The notes beneath the pieces are model-generated. The model worked only from the letters and a program-made list of their open reading frames with translations. It had not been told where the DNA came from and made no database searches. This document shows, in pieces, positions 31,921-40,549 of a stretch of DNA of 64,000 nt (the stretch's first letter is position 1; every line of letters begins with the position of its first letter). The DNA lies in contig JAIPDO010000017.1 of the NCBI GenBank assembly GCA_021737645.1, positions 1 to 64,000 of the forward strand. Reading direction: 5' to 3'. Origin of the DNA: Desulfarculaceae bacterium (GTDB lineage: Bacteria > Desulfobacterota > Desulfarculia > Desulfarculales > Desulfarculaceae). Position numbers and translations under genes: made by a program.

Positions 31921-33315
31921 GTGCCCACGCTGCTGGATAAAATCTGGGACAACCACCTGGTGCGGAGCGAACAAAGCCGCCCAGACCTCATCTACATCGA
32001 CCGGCATCTGGTGCACGAGGTGACCTCGCCCCAGGCCTTTTCGGCCATGCGCCGCGACGGCCGCAAGGTGCGCCGCCCGGACCTTACCTGGGCGGTGTGC
32101 GACCACGTGGTGCCCACCACCCACATGGCCCGACCCCTGGACGACGAGGTGGCCGAGACCCAAATGGCCGCCTTGGAGCAGAACGCCTTGGACTTCGGGG
32201 TGCCCTACTTCGCCTGGGGTGAAAACCGCCAGGGGGTCATCCACGTGACCATGCCCGAGCAGGGCATCGTCTTGCCGGGCAACACCGTGGTGGCCGGCGA
32301 CAGCCACACCGCCACCCACGGGGCCTTCGGGGCCCTGGCCTTCGGCATCGGCACCAGCGAGGTGGAGCACGTGTTGGCCACCCAGACCCTGCCCCAGGCC
32401 AAGCCTCCCTGCATGGCCGTTGAGGTAGTGGGCGATCTGCCCGCCGGATGCACGGCCAAGGACATCGTCCTGGCGGTCATCGGCCAGCTGGGCAACGACG
32501 GGGCCACCGGCTACGCCGTGGAGTACATGGGCCCGGCCATCAGCGCCCTGTCCATGGAAGGGCGCATGACCCTGTGCAACATGAGCATCGAGGCCGGGGC
32601 CCGCTCGGGCATGGTGGCCCCGGACGAGACCACCTTCGCCTGGCTGAAGGGCCGCGCCTTTGCCCCGGCGGGCGAGGACTGGGAGCGGGCGGTGGCCTTC
32701 TGGAAAACCCTGCCCAGCGACCCGGACGCCAAGTTCGACAAGCGGGTGAAGGTGGACATCAGCGCCATGGAGCCCATGCTCACCTGGGGGGTCAACCCCG
32801 GCCAGGTGGCGGGTATCGGCGGCGTGGTCCCCGAGCCCGCCTCCCTGCCCGCTGAAAGGCAAAAGGCCGCGGCCGACGCCCTGGCCTACATGGACCTGAA
32901 GCCCGGCCGAAAGTTCAGCGAAGTGCCCATCGACTACGCCTTTATCGGCTCCTGCACCAACGGCCGTTTGGAAGACCTGCGCGCCGCCGCGGCAGTGGCC
33001 AAGGGCCGCAAGGTGGCCCAAGGGGTCACCGCCATCGTGGTGCCCGGCTCCATGCAGGTGAAGGCCCAGGCCCAGGCCGAGGGCCTGGACAAGATTTTCA
33101 CGGAGGCTGGCTTTGAGTGGCGCCTGCCGGGCTGCTCCATGTGCCTGGCCATGAACCCGGACGTGTTGCCCGAGGGCGAGCGCTGCGCCTCCACCAGCAA
33201 CCGCAACTTCAAGGGCCGCCAAGGCAAGGGCGGGCGAACCCACCTGTGCAGCCCGGCCATGGCCGCGGCCAGCGCCATTAACGGCCGCCTGAGCGACCCC
33301 AGGGAGTTCATCTAA
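31921..33315 (+). CDS. leuC: 3-isopropylmalate dehydratase large subunit
   Basis: A 464-residue [4Fe-4S] aconitase-family protein of the long bacterial LeuC type. Opening [12 protein letters not shown] and the cluster-binding Cys residues in FIGSCTNGR and [11 protein letters not shown] are all present. It isomerises 2-isopropylmalate to 3-isopropylmalate with LeuD. The start is GTG behind GGGGAG. Its TAA shares one base with the leuD ATG. Confidence 0.95.
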   Translation: MPTLLDKIWDNHLVRSEQSRPDLIYIDRHLVHEVTSPQAFSAMRRDGRKVRRPDLTWAVCDHVVPTTHMARPLDDEVAETQMAALEQNALDFGVPYFAWGENRQGVIHVTMPEQGIVLPGNTVVAGDSHTATHGAFGALAFGIGTSEVEHVLATQTLPQAKPPCMAVEVVGDLPAGCTAKDIVLAVIGQLGNDGATGYAVEYMGPAISALSMEGRMTLCNMSIEAGARSGMVAPDETTFAWLKGRAFAPAGEDWERAVAFWKTLPSDPDAKFDKRVKVDISAMEPMLTWGVNPGQVAGIGGVVPEPASLPAERQKAAADALAYMDLKPGRKFSEVPIDYAFIGSCTNGRLEDLRAAAAVAKGRKVAQGVTAIVVPGSMQVKAQAQAEGLDKIFTEAGFEWRLPGCSMCLAMNPDVLPEGERCASTSNRNFKGRQGKGGRTHLCSPAMAAASAINGRLSDPREFI

Positions 33316-33938
33316 TGGAAAAGTTCGTAAAGCTCACCGGAGTTGTGGTGCCCCTGGACATGGCCCACGTGGACACCGACCAGCTGGTGCCCAAGCAGTT
33401 TTTGAAGAGGGTGGAGCGCGAAGGCTACGGCGAGGTGCTGTTCTACCACCACCGCTACGACGAGGCCGGTAACCTGGTGGACGAGTTCGTGCTCAACCAG
33501 CCCCACTACCAGGGGGCCACCATCCTGCTGGCCCGGGAAAACTTCGGCTCCGGCTCCAGCCGGGAGCACGCCCCCTGGGCCTTGCAGGACTACGGCTTCC
33601 GGGCGCTGATCGCCCCCAGCTTCGCCGACATCTTCAAGGGCAACTCCTACAAGATCGGCCTGCTGCCCATCGAGTTGGAGAGCGCCCTGGTGGACGATCT
33701 GTTCAAGCGGGTGGAAGCCCAGCCGGGCTACCGCCTAACCGTGGACCTCAAGGAGCAGACCATCAGCGGGCCTGACGGCTTCGCCTGCATCTTCCCGGTG
33801 GACCCCTTCCGCAAGCACTGCCTGCTGGAGGGCCTGGACGAGGTGGGCCTCACCCTGACCCACGAGGCGGCCATCACGGCCTATGAAAAAAACCACGCCG
33901 AGCCCTGGCAGGCGGCGACCAAGGGAGACCAGCAGTGA
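33315..33938 (+). CDS. leuD: 3-isopropylmalate dehydratase small subunit
   Basis: A 207-residue LeuD. Characteristic blocks are [30 protein letters not shown] and [19 protein letters not shown]. It swivels with LeuC to complete the active site. The start overlaps leuC by one base and its end overlaps leuB by four bases, indicating translational coupling. Confidence 0.96.
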   Translation: MEKFVKLTGVVVPLDMAHVDTDQLVPKQFLKRVEREGYGEVLFYHHRYDEAGNLVDEFVLNQPHYQGATILLARENFGSGSSREHAPWALQDYGFRALIAPSFADIFKGNSYKIGLLPIELESALVDDLFKRVEAQPGYRLTVDLKEQTISGPDGFACIFPVDPFRKHCLLEGLDEVGLTLTHEAAITAYEKNHAEPWQAATKGDQQ

Positions 33939-34930
33939 GCAAGCAGCATGAGATAGCGGTAATCGGCGGCGACGGCGTAGGCCCTGAGGTAACCGAGGCC
34001 GCCATGGCGGTGCTTAAGGCCACCAACGCGGAGCTCAACTTCACCCACTTTCAGGCGGGCGACGGCACCCTGGAAGCCACCGGCGTGGCCCTGCCCCAGG
34101 AAACCCTGGACGGGGCGCTGAAATCAGACGCCGTGCTCTTCGGCGCGGCCGGGGCCTGCGCGGCCCAGGTTATCCTGCGGCTCAGGGCCGAGCTGAAGGC
34201 CTGGGCCAACCTGCGCCCCAGCAAGGCCTACAAGGGCGTGGACTGCCTGCGCCCGGAAACCGACATGATGATCGTGCGCGAAAACAGCGAGGGCATGTAC
34301 TTCGGCGGCGAGGACGAGCCCGAGCCGGGCAAGGCCACCGCCACCCGCATCATCACCGACGCGGCTTCTTATCGCATCGCCCGTTGCGCCTTTGAGTTCG
34401 CCATCCAGGCGGGCTACGATACGGTCACCGCGGTGCACAAAGTCAACGTGCTCAAGAAGACCGACACCGTCTTCCTGGAGGCCTGCCGCCGGGCGGCCAA
34501 GGAATTCCCCCAGATCAAATACGAAGAGGCCCTGGTGGACTCGGTGGCCATGCGCATGGTGCTGCGGCCCCAGGACTTCCAGGTGATCCTCACCACCAAC
34601 CTGTTCGGCGACATCTTGAGCGACTTGGCCGCCGGGCTAATCGGCGGCCTGGGCATGTGCCCCAGCGCCAACCTGGGCGACGGCCCGGCCCTGTTCGAGC
34701 CGGTGCACGGCACCGCCCCGGACATCGCGGGCCAGGGCAAGGCCAACCCCACGGCGGCCATCCTCTGCGCGGCCATGCTGCTAAGGCACCTGGGCTACGG
34801 CGACATGGCCACCTCGGTGGAGGACGCGGTGGCCGCTTGCCTGGCCGCCGGCGAGACCACCGGCGACCTGGGCGGCAGCCTGGGCACCATGGGAATGGCC
34901 CAGGCGGTCATCGCGCGCATGGGGGCCTAA
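33935..34930 (+). CDS. leuB: 3-isopropylmalate dehydrogenase (isocitrate dehydrogenase family)
   Basis: A 331-residue beta-decarboxylating dehydrogenase. Key blocks are [36 protein letters not shown], the Lys/Asp catalytic pair in [10 protein letters not shown] and VDSVAMRMV, and the metal site [21 protein letters not shown]. It is shorter than E. coli LeuB and closer to the archaeal/delta type, so a related substrate is possible, but its place after leuCD supports LeuB. Homologues for leuA and ilvE are not in the window. Confidence 0.88.
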   Translation: MSKQHEIAVIGGDGVGPEVTEAAMAVLKATNAELNFTHFQAGDGTLEATGVALPQETLDGALKSDAVLFGAAGACAAQVILRLRAELKAWANLRPSKAYKGVDCLRPETDMMIVRENSEGMYFGGEDEPEPGKATATRIITDAASYRIARCAFEFAIQAGYDTVTAVHKVNVLKKTDTVFLEACRRAAKEFPQIKYEEALVDSVAMRMVLRPQDFQVILTTNLFGDILSDLAAGLIGGLGMCPSANLGDGPALFEPVHGTAPDIAGQGKANPTAAILCAAMLLRHLGYGDMATSVEDAVAACLAAGETTGDLGGSLGTMGMAQAVIARMGA

Positions 34931-34931
34931 A

Positions 34932-35720
34932 ATGCGGGCCGGACGTTTGCTGGCCGCGCTGGCTCTGAGCCTCACCCTGGCCCTGCCCGCCATGGCCGGT
35001 GGGCCGGGCCGGGAGACCCTGTTCCAGGTCTCGCTGCTGGACGCCCTGCTGGCCGGTGACTACTACGGCTCAGTGAGCGTCGGCGAGTTGCTGGGGCACG
35101 GCGACACCGGCCTGGGCACCTTCCAGGACCTGAACGGCGAGATGGTGGTGAGCCACGGGGTGGTGTACCGGATCGACATGCAGGGCACTCCGCATGCCAT
35201 GCCGCCACAGACCATGACTCCCTTTGCCCAGGTGACCTTCTTCGACCCGGACATGACCCTGCGCCCCCCGGCGGGCCTGGATTTTCCGGGCCTTAAAAAA
35301 TGGCTGGATACCCGCCTGCCCAGCCGCAACCTGTTTTACGCGGTGCGGGTGAAGGGGCGTTTCGCGGCCATCAAGGCCCGCAGCGTGCCCGCCCAGAAGC
35401 CGCCCTATCCCCCGCTGCTGGCGGTGGTAAAACACCAGGCGGTGTTCAACTGGCAGCAGGTGGACGGCGAGCTGGTGGGCTTCATCTCCCCGGCCTATGC
35501 CAAGGGCACCGGCGCGCCGGGCTGGCACCTGCATTTCCTCAGCGCCGACAAGACCAAGGGCGGCCACCTGCTGGCCACCCGCCTGGGCAAGGTAACGCTG
35601 GAGGTGGACCTTACGCCCGAGCTGACCATCGCCCTGCCCACCCAGGGGCCGTTCCTCAAGATGGACCTGGACCAGGACCGCAGCAAGTCTCTGCATGTGG
35701 TGGAGCAGGGCAAGAAGTAG
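34932..35720 (+). CDS. Exported alpha-acetolactate decarboxylase
   Basis: A 262-residue protein that converts acetolactate to acetoin and CO2. It has the family blocks GTFQDLNGEMVVSHGVVYRI and HLHFLSADKTKGGH, the latter giving the three zinc ligands in the spacing His-x-His-x10-His seen in known enzymes. A cleavable signal peptide (LLAALALSLTLALPAMA) implies the periplasm, unlike most cytoplasmic AlsD/BudA. It begins one base after the leuB stop, so it is co-translated with the leucine operon. A strong terminator follows. Confidence 0.88.
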   Translation: MRAGRLLAALALSLTLALPAMAGGPGRETLFQVSLLDALLAGDYYGSVSVGELLGHGDTGLGTFQDLNGEMVVSHGVVYRIDMQGTPHAMPPQTMTPFAQVTFFDPDMTLRPPAGLDFPGLKKWLDTRLPSRNLFYAVRVKGRFAAIKARSVPAQKPPYPPLLAVVKHQAVFNWQQVDGELVGFISPAYAKGTGAPGWHLHFLSADKTKGGHLLATRLGKVTLEVDLTPELTIALPTQGPFLKMDLDQDRSKSLHVVEQGKK

Positions 35721-35747
35721 GTTAAGACGAAAACAGCATTGATGTAG

Positions 35748-35774
35748 GGGCGGGGCTTATCCCCGCCCTTTTTT
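35748..35774 (+). terminator. Rho-independent terminator of the ilv/leu operon
   Basis: GGGCGGGG (35748-35755) and CCCCGCCC (35761-35768) form an 8 bp stem with loop CTTAT, followed by six T. Confidence 0.9.
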
Positions 35775-36313
35775 ATTTCCGGCACAAGAGGGCTTGTTGG
35801 GTTTCGCTACGCTCTACCCAACCTACGCGAATCTAGTCCAACCGAATACTGTGCTTTCGTGTCGGCATCAATGCTCGGACAAGGCACGCAATTCCCGCCC
35901 ATGCCTCCAGCAATAGCCGTCATCGCGAGGAGCATCTTGGAAAAGATGCGACGTGGCGAACTTCGCCTTCCCCCAGGCGGGACGGCCGCATCCCCTGAAG
36001 GGAGGCATGACGAGGGAAAAGGAAGATTGCCACGGCCCGCCGCACGCAGCCCCTTTTTCAGACCGGCGCCATGGGCGGCGGACCTCGCAATGACCTGCTG
36101 TTTGCTGGATGAATCAGAAATCTTGTTGGGTTTCGCTTCGCTCTACCCAACCTACGCCAAAATGAAATCTTTATGACCGACGGCCACCCCAGCGGCACAG
36201 CCAGGGAGTGCCAGGCAAGGCGCTCGGCAAGCAAAAGCCGGAGGTGTGGCCAAAGCCACATCGAGGCTTGAGCGCCGCCGACAACGCAGCATGGCGCTTC
36301 CTGGCTGTGCCGC
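35775..36313. repeat. Repeat island between the acetolactate decarboxylase and TPR genes (B3, C2, B4, A6)
   Basis: The spacer holds B3 (35794-35827), long C2 (35917-36094, ending ctcgcaatgac as the complement-like partner of gtcatcgcgag), B4 (36123-36158) and A6 (36192-36313). A6 is an inverted-repeat form like A5: its 14-base left end is the exact complement of its right end (36192-36205 and 36300-36313). A6 touches the TPR stop codon. No gene seen. Confidence 0.85.
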
Positions 36314-36883
36314 CTAATTACTGTTGGAGAGGCGGGCTCTGAGATCCTTAACAAAATTGGGATCAGGCCGCGCCCCCAGGGCCTTGGCCTTTTTCAGGTG
36401 ACGCCAGGCGGCGTCGTAGTTGGCGGAGTAGAAAAAGTAGTAGGCCGCGTTTTCCTGCACCATGGGGTCGGTGGGGGCCAGCTCCAGGGCGCGGCGCACA
36501 TAGGGCGCGGCCATGGCCACCTTGCCCTGGGACCAATACACCACGGCCAGGTTGCCGTAGGCGTGGGTAAACTCCGGGGCCAGTTCCATGGTCTTGAGAT
36601 AGTTGGTCTCGGCCAAGTCCCAGCGCTTTTGCCGGGAGTAAACAAAGGCCTTGCCGAAATAGCCGGGGGCGAAGGCCGGGTCGATGATGGTGGCCTGGTG
36701 GAAACGGCGCAGGGCTCCGGCCAGGTCGCCCCGGTCGAAGTACTTCCAACCCTTGTCCACCGCGTAGCGCGCGGCGTAGGCTGCCTTGGCCTGCTCCAGT
36801 TGGGGCCTCGGCGCGGCCAAAACCGGGGCCGCCGCCCAGCAGCAGGCCAATCCCAGGGTCAGAATCAGCAACCACACCTTCAT
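36314..36883 (-). CDS. Exported TPR repeat protein
   Basis: A 189-residue protein with a signal peptide (VWLLILTLGLACCWAAAPVLA) and about four TPR units: residues 40-73 (GWKYFDRGDLAGALRRFHQA), 74-107, 108-141 and 142-175. TPR arrays bind partner proteins, here probably in the periplasm. Its partner is unknown. The stop codon abuts repeat A6. Confidence 0.82.
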   Translation of the reverse strand: MKVWLLILTLGLACCWAAAPVLAAPRPQLEQAKAAYAARYAVDKGWKYFDRGDLAGALRRFHQATIIDPAFAPGYFGKAFVYSRQKRWDLAETNYLKTMELAPEFTHAYGNLAVVYWSQGKVAMAAPYVRRALELAPTDPMVQENAAYYFFYSANYDAAWRHLKKAKALGARPDPNFVKDLRARLSNSN

Positions 36884-36929
36884 GCCCGTGTCCCTCCCGG
36901 CAAGTGGTGAGCGCTCTTGTGTTGTCAGG

Positions 36930-37121
36930 TCAAGGTTGTTTGTTCTCGAGCTTTTTCTTCAGTCGCCAAATCTCGGAAGCGTAAGCCGCGGCGATAACGA
37001 TCACCGCCAACACCAGGAAGGTCCACCAGGGCGTGGTTTCGCGGAAGAATAAGCGCCACAGAACGAAGCCACCCAGCAGACCGGCCGCGGCTCGGATTAG
37101 AAATACGGTGAGTTTGCTCAT
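36930..37121 (-). CDS. Small two-helix membrane protein, 63 residues
   Basis: Starts at ATG 37121 behind GAGGAG. Two hydrophobic segments are separated by a short loop (FFRETTPWW): about residues 4-24 (TVFLIRAAAGLLGGFVLWRL) and 31-50 (FLVLAVIVIAAAYASEIW), then a basic tail (RLKKKLENKQP). No known family. It lies 37 bp after the AEC transporter stop on the same strand. Confidence 0.6.
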   Translation of the reverse strand: MSKLTVFLIRAAAGLLGGFVLWRLFFRETTPWWTFLVLAVIVIAAAYASEIWRLKKKLENKQP

Positions 37122-37158
37122 CTGGTCTCCTCGATAAAATCTAACACACACCGGTTAC

Positions 37159-38088
37159 CTAGGCAAAGATCAACAGCACCGCCGAAAGGCTGAAAAAACT
37201 GAGCAAGGTGCCCAGCACGATGGCGGCCCCGGCCAGGTCGGCGTCGGAGTTCATCTGGGTTGAAAGTATGTAGGCGCTGGTGGCCGTGGGCAGGGCCAAA
37301 AAGATCATGGCCACGGTGAGCGACAGTCCTCCCACCCCGGCCAGGGTGAGCAGGCCCCAGCCCACCAGGGGCAGCACCAACAGCTTGAGCAGGCAAGACA
37401 GCAGGCTGAGCGCCACCCGGCCCTTGAGCTTGCCCAGGGCCAGGGAGCCGCCGATGGACAGCAGGGCCAGGGGCAGGCTGAGGCCGCCGGCCAGGGCCAG
37501 GGAGCGTTTCAGGAACAGGGGCAGCTCCAGGCCGGAGTGGGCCCAGGCGATGCCCGCCAGGCACGAAAGGATCAAGGGGTTGGCCAGCAGAGCCTTGAAG
37601 GCCAGCAAAGCCTTCTGGGCCCCGCTGAAGGAGGCCTGGGAATACCACACCAGGGTGGAGACGGCCAACAGGTTGATGAAGGGGATGGCCATGGAGATAA
37701 GGATGCCGAAGCGGGCCACCCCTTCCTCGCCAAAGGCGCTGAGGATCACCGCCATGCCCACATAGGTGTTGAAGCGGTAGCTCACCTGGCTGAAGGTGCC
37801 GGCCTGAAAGGGGGACACCCCGGCCAGGCGGGCGTAGACCAGGCTCAGCCCCCACACCACCACGATGGCGGCCAAGACGGCGGCCATGAGCGCCGGAGGG
37901 GCGCTGAGCTCCGCCCCGGCCGAGCCTATCTTGAGAAAGAGCAGGGCCGGGAAAAAGATGAAGTAGACGATCCGGTCCGAGGCCGCGAAAAAGGCGGGCG
38001 GGGCCCAGCCCTTGGCCATGATCAGACGGCCCAAAGCAATGAGCACGAACACCGGCAGTACGTTGTCCAGGATCTGGGCCACCGTCAT
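37159..38088 (-). CDS. AEC family transporter (auxin efflux carrier type)
   Basis: A 309-residue membrane protein with about ten helices in the two-fold inverted layout of AEC/PIN-like carriers. N-terminal VLPVFVLIALGRLI, the central basic loop, and the second-half ASTLVWY/LLANPLILSCLAGIAW blocks fit the family. Bacterial members export dicarboxylates or other organic acids; the substrate is not evident here. Confidence 0.85.
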   Translation of the reverse strand: MTVAQILDNVLPVFVLIALGRLIMAKGWAPPAFFAASDRIVYFIFFPALLFLKIGSAGAELSAPPALMAAVLAAIVVVWGLSLVYARLAGVSPFQAGTFSQVSYRFNTYVGMAVILSAFGEEGVARFGILISMAIPFINLLAVSTLVWYSQASFSGAQKALLAFKALLANPLILSCLAGIAWAHSGLELPLFLKRSLALAGGLSLPLALLSIGGSLALGKLKGRVALSLLSCLLKLLVLPLVGWGLLTLAGVGGLSLTVAMIFLALPTATSAYILSTQMNSDADLAGAAIVLGTLLSFFSLSAVLLIFA

Positions 38089-38190
38089 CCTCCCCCAGCG
38101 ATCTGCTCGAACTTAACCCGCCGTCCGCCGTCTGGCAATAGAGTTGGCTGCTCTTTTGGACAAAATCACAAACTCGGGCCGCCGCCGGGT

Positions 38191-38219
38191 TTGACCAAGG
38201 CCTGAGGCCCGGTTACACT
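38191..38219 (+). promoter_or_regulatory. Promoter of the SAM methyltransferase gene at 38363
   Basis: TTGACC (38191-38196), 17 bp spacer, TACACT (38214-38219). The predicted leader is about 135 bases long. Confidence 0.55.
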
Positions 38220-38362
38220 GGCGGGGTTAAGGGCCAATCTTCAGAAGAATCGCGGGAGGGGGTGAGTTTTTGCCGGTCGCTCTCTAGTCTGTTCAGCCCA
38301 TCAAGCAAAATACCGGGCCCTGCCCGGCGCCGATACCGCCTCAGACAGACGGGAGCATAGTT

Positions 38363-39133
38363 TTGTCCAATTTCACCTATCCCAAATCTTCCCAATACAC
38401 CGACCTGGACACCATTTACGAGCAATGCAGCGGCCCCGGCGGGCTGAAGCTGGCCGAGTTCATGGCCCACAAGATGGGCCTCCTGCCCGGCACAAGGCTT
38501 TTGGACGTGGGCTGCAACCGGGGCTGGCAGACCTGCTTCCTGGCCAAGGAGTTCGGCCAGAGCGCGGTGGGTATCGACCCCTGGGCGGACCGGGTCAGCG
38601 GGGAGCCCATGGCCGAGCACCTCAGGCGCAACGCCGAGGCCTGGGGCGTGCAGAGCTCGGTGCTGGCCCTGGAGCTGGGCGTGCCCGACACCAAGCTGGC
38701 CTCCCGCTCATTCGACTTCGCCTACTCCACCACCGCCCTGGAGATGCTGCGCGTCATGCAGGGCGAGGACGGTTACCTGGCCGCGCTCAAGGAAATCCTG
38801 CGGGTCATGAGGCCCGGCGGGGTCTTCGGCCTGGGCGAGCCCATGCACCTGGAGGTGGCGCTGCCGCCGGACCTGGAGCCCTACATGAGCCAACCGGAGT
38901 ACCCCTGGAAGGAGTGCTTTCGCGGCCTGGGCCAAACCACGGCCGCGGTGGAGCGGGCCGGGTTCACGGTGTCGGAGGCCGCCTACGCCCCTGACGCCAT
39001 GGCCTGGTGGCGCGAATACGCCGCGCACGACCCCTTTTGCAAGCAAAAGCCCGAGGAGGACCCCAAGGCCATCGAGGCCGACGGCGGCCGCTGGCTGAGC
39101 TTCGGCTACATCATCGCCCAAAAACCGGCCTGA
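38363..39133 (+). CDS. Class I SAM-dependent methyltransferase
   Basis: A 256-residue methyltransferase. Motif I is LLDVGCNRGWQTCFLA (about residues 46-61), the acidic ribose contact is VGIDPWADR, and the later DFAYSTTALEML and EILRVMRPGGVFGLGEP blocks complete the fold. The substrate is unknown. The start is a TTG preceded by GGGAG; no ATG is available nearby. A hairpin terminator follows. Confidence 0.82.
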   Translation: MSNFTYPKSSQYTDLDTIYEQCSGPGGLKLAEFMAHKMGLLPGTRLLDVGCNRGWQTCFLAKEFGQSAVGIDPWADRVSGEPMAEHLRRNAEAWGVQSSVLALELGVPDTKLASRSFDFAYSTTALEMLRVMQGEDGYLAALKEILRVMRPGGVFGLGEPMHLEVALPPDLEPYMSQPEYPWKECFRGLGQTTAAVERAGFTVSEAAYAPDAMAWWREYAAHDPFCKQKPEEDPKAIEADGGRWLSFGYIIAQKPA

Positions 39134-39140
39134 GCGTCAC

Positions 39141-39174
39141 GCGCCCGCCGGGGCCGAAAGGCCTTGGCGGGCGC
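39141..39174 (+). terminator. Hairpin terminator after the methyltransferase gene
   Basis: GCGCCCGCC and GGCGGGCGC form a 9 bp stem with a 16-base loop, itself partly paired, followed by TTATT. Confidence 0.65.
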
Positions 39175-39373
39175 TTATTGACCCACCGCCAGGAAAGGGA
39201 TATTTTAAGCAACAACGGTGTGCGGCCAACCTTATTTTTTAAGTTGGATATCACCCGGTTACCTGCCTTGCCCCTGCAGCCGGCGCAGACTGCGCGCCGT
39301 CACTCGCCACAATGGCCCCCGGCTGCATGACACTATCCTTCATGGACGCCTCCGGGCTGTCGCAGGACACCGC

Positions 39374-40204
39374 ATGTTACCCAATTTCTTGGTCATCGGA
39401 GCCCAACGCAGTGGCACCACCTCCCTTTTTCAGGTGCTCAAGCGTCATCCCCAGGTTTTCATCCCCGACGTCAAGGAAGTGAACTTCTTTTTCCACGACA
39501 ACCACTACCGCCGGGGGGTGGAGTATTACCAATCGTTTTTCAAGGGCGCACCCTCAAGCGCCCTGGCGGTATGCGAGGCCTCGCCGGGCTACATCTGCAA
39601 GCCGGGGGTGGCCCAGCGCATCCACGACCTGATGCCCCAGGCCAAGTTGGTTGCCGTGCTGCGCAACCCGGTGGACCGGGCCTATTCCCAGTACTGGGAT
39701 AACCGCCGCTTTTTGGCCGAGCCCCTTTCCTTTGAGCAGGCCATAGACGTGGCCCTCACCCCGGAATACCGCCACGGAGAGCGGGGATACTTCAGCCGGG
39801 GGGCGTACATCAACCAGATCGAAAGCTATTTGGAGCTGTTTAAGCGCGAGCGGATGCTGGTGCTGATCTTCGAGGACCTGAAGCAGGACCCGGAGGCGGT
39901 GTTTGGCCGCTGCTTCGATTTCCTGGGGGTGGACCCGAGCTTCCGCTGCCCGGAGATGACCCGGGCCTCCAACTCCTCCATGGTGTGGGACAACCCGGTG
40001 CACTCCTTTTTCCTGAAGCGCAACAAGTACCAGAAGTGGGTGCCCAAGCACTGGATCAAGCAGGCTTGCCGGGGCCCCCTGGTCAAGCGCAAGTATCCCC
40101 CCATGAGCCGCCAGGCCAGGGAGCGCCTGCTGGAGTTCTACCGGCCCTATAACCGCAGACTGGAGGCGTTCCTGGGCCGGGATTTGGAGCGCTGGAACCG
40201 CTGA
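39374..40204 (+). CDS. Sulfotransferase family protein
   Basis: A 276-residue PAPS-dependent sulfotransferase. The 5'-phosphosulfate loop is VIGAQRSGTTSLFQVLKRHP at the very N-terminus, and the 3'-phosphate motif is RNPVDRAYSQYWDN; a later block MLVLIFEDLKQDPEAV is also conserved. Such enzymes sulfate carbohydrates, lipids or peptides at the cell surface. The start at 39374 was chosen because the P-loop begins there; an upstream start would add 52 residues of low-complexity sequence. Confidence 0.86.
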   Translation: MLPNFLVIGAQRSGTTSLFQVLKRHPQVFIPDVKEVNFFFHDNHYRRGVEYYQSFFKGAPSSALAVCEASPGYICKPGVAQRIHDLMPQAKLVAVLRNPVDRAYSQYWDNRRFLAEPLSFEQAIDVALTPEYRHGERGYFSRGAYINQIESYLELFKRERMLVLIFEDLKQDPEAVFGRCFDFLGVDPSFRCPEMTRASNSSMVWDNPVHSFFLKRNKYQKWVPKHWIKQACRGPLVKRKYPPMSRQARERLLEFYRPYNRRLEAFLGRDLERWNR

Positions 40205-40336
40205 GCCACACCGGGGGACGGGGCCTAAAAAGGCCGTATCCACCTATTTGATTTATATGCCGGGCTTTTTATCTTAATATAGGTCTTCAACTTGGTCCGC
40301 GTATTTCATGAGGGCCGGGTGGTGGAGGTAAGCAGC

Positions 40337-40546
40337 ATGGAAAAAGACCCCAAACCGATTTTGAACCAGCCCCGCCGGTTGGAAGAGGGCTTCGACCCCA
40401 GCCGCGAGCTTTGGGAGCGCCTGGTGGACGACGCAATGGAGCGCGGCGGACCCTGTATGGCCACGGTGGAAAACCTGCTGCACGAGGCCTGCCATTTGCC
40501 GGCCAATCCCAGCCAACAGGACGAGGACGAGCCAAGCCGGGAGTAG
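40337..40546 (+). CDS. Small acidic protein, 69 residues, ahead of the CoA-transferase gene
   Basis: Starts at ATG 40337 behind GGAGGT. The product is soluble, acidic and helical (DPSRELWERLVDDAMERGG and ATVENLLHEACHLPA), with a charged C-terminal tail. No family recognised. It ends three bases before the TTG start of the CoA-transferase/GNAT gene, so the two are co-translated and may act together. Confidence 0.65.
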   Translation: MEKDPKPILNQPRRLEEGFDPSRELWERLVDDAMERGGPCMATVENLLHEACHLPANPSQQDEDEPSRE

Positions 40547-40549
40547 CCT

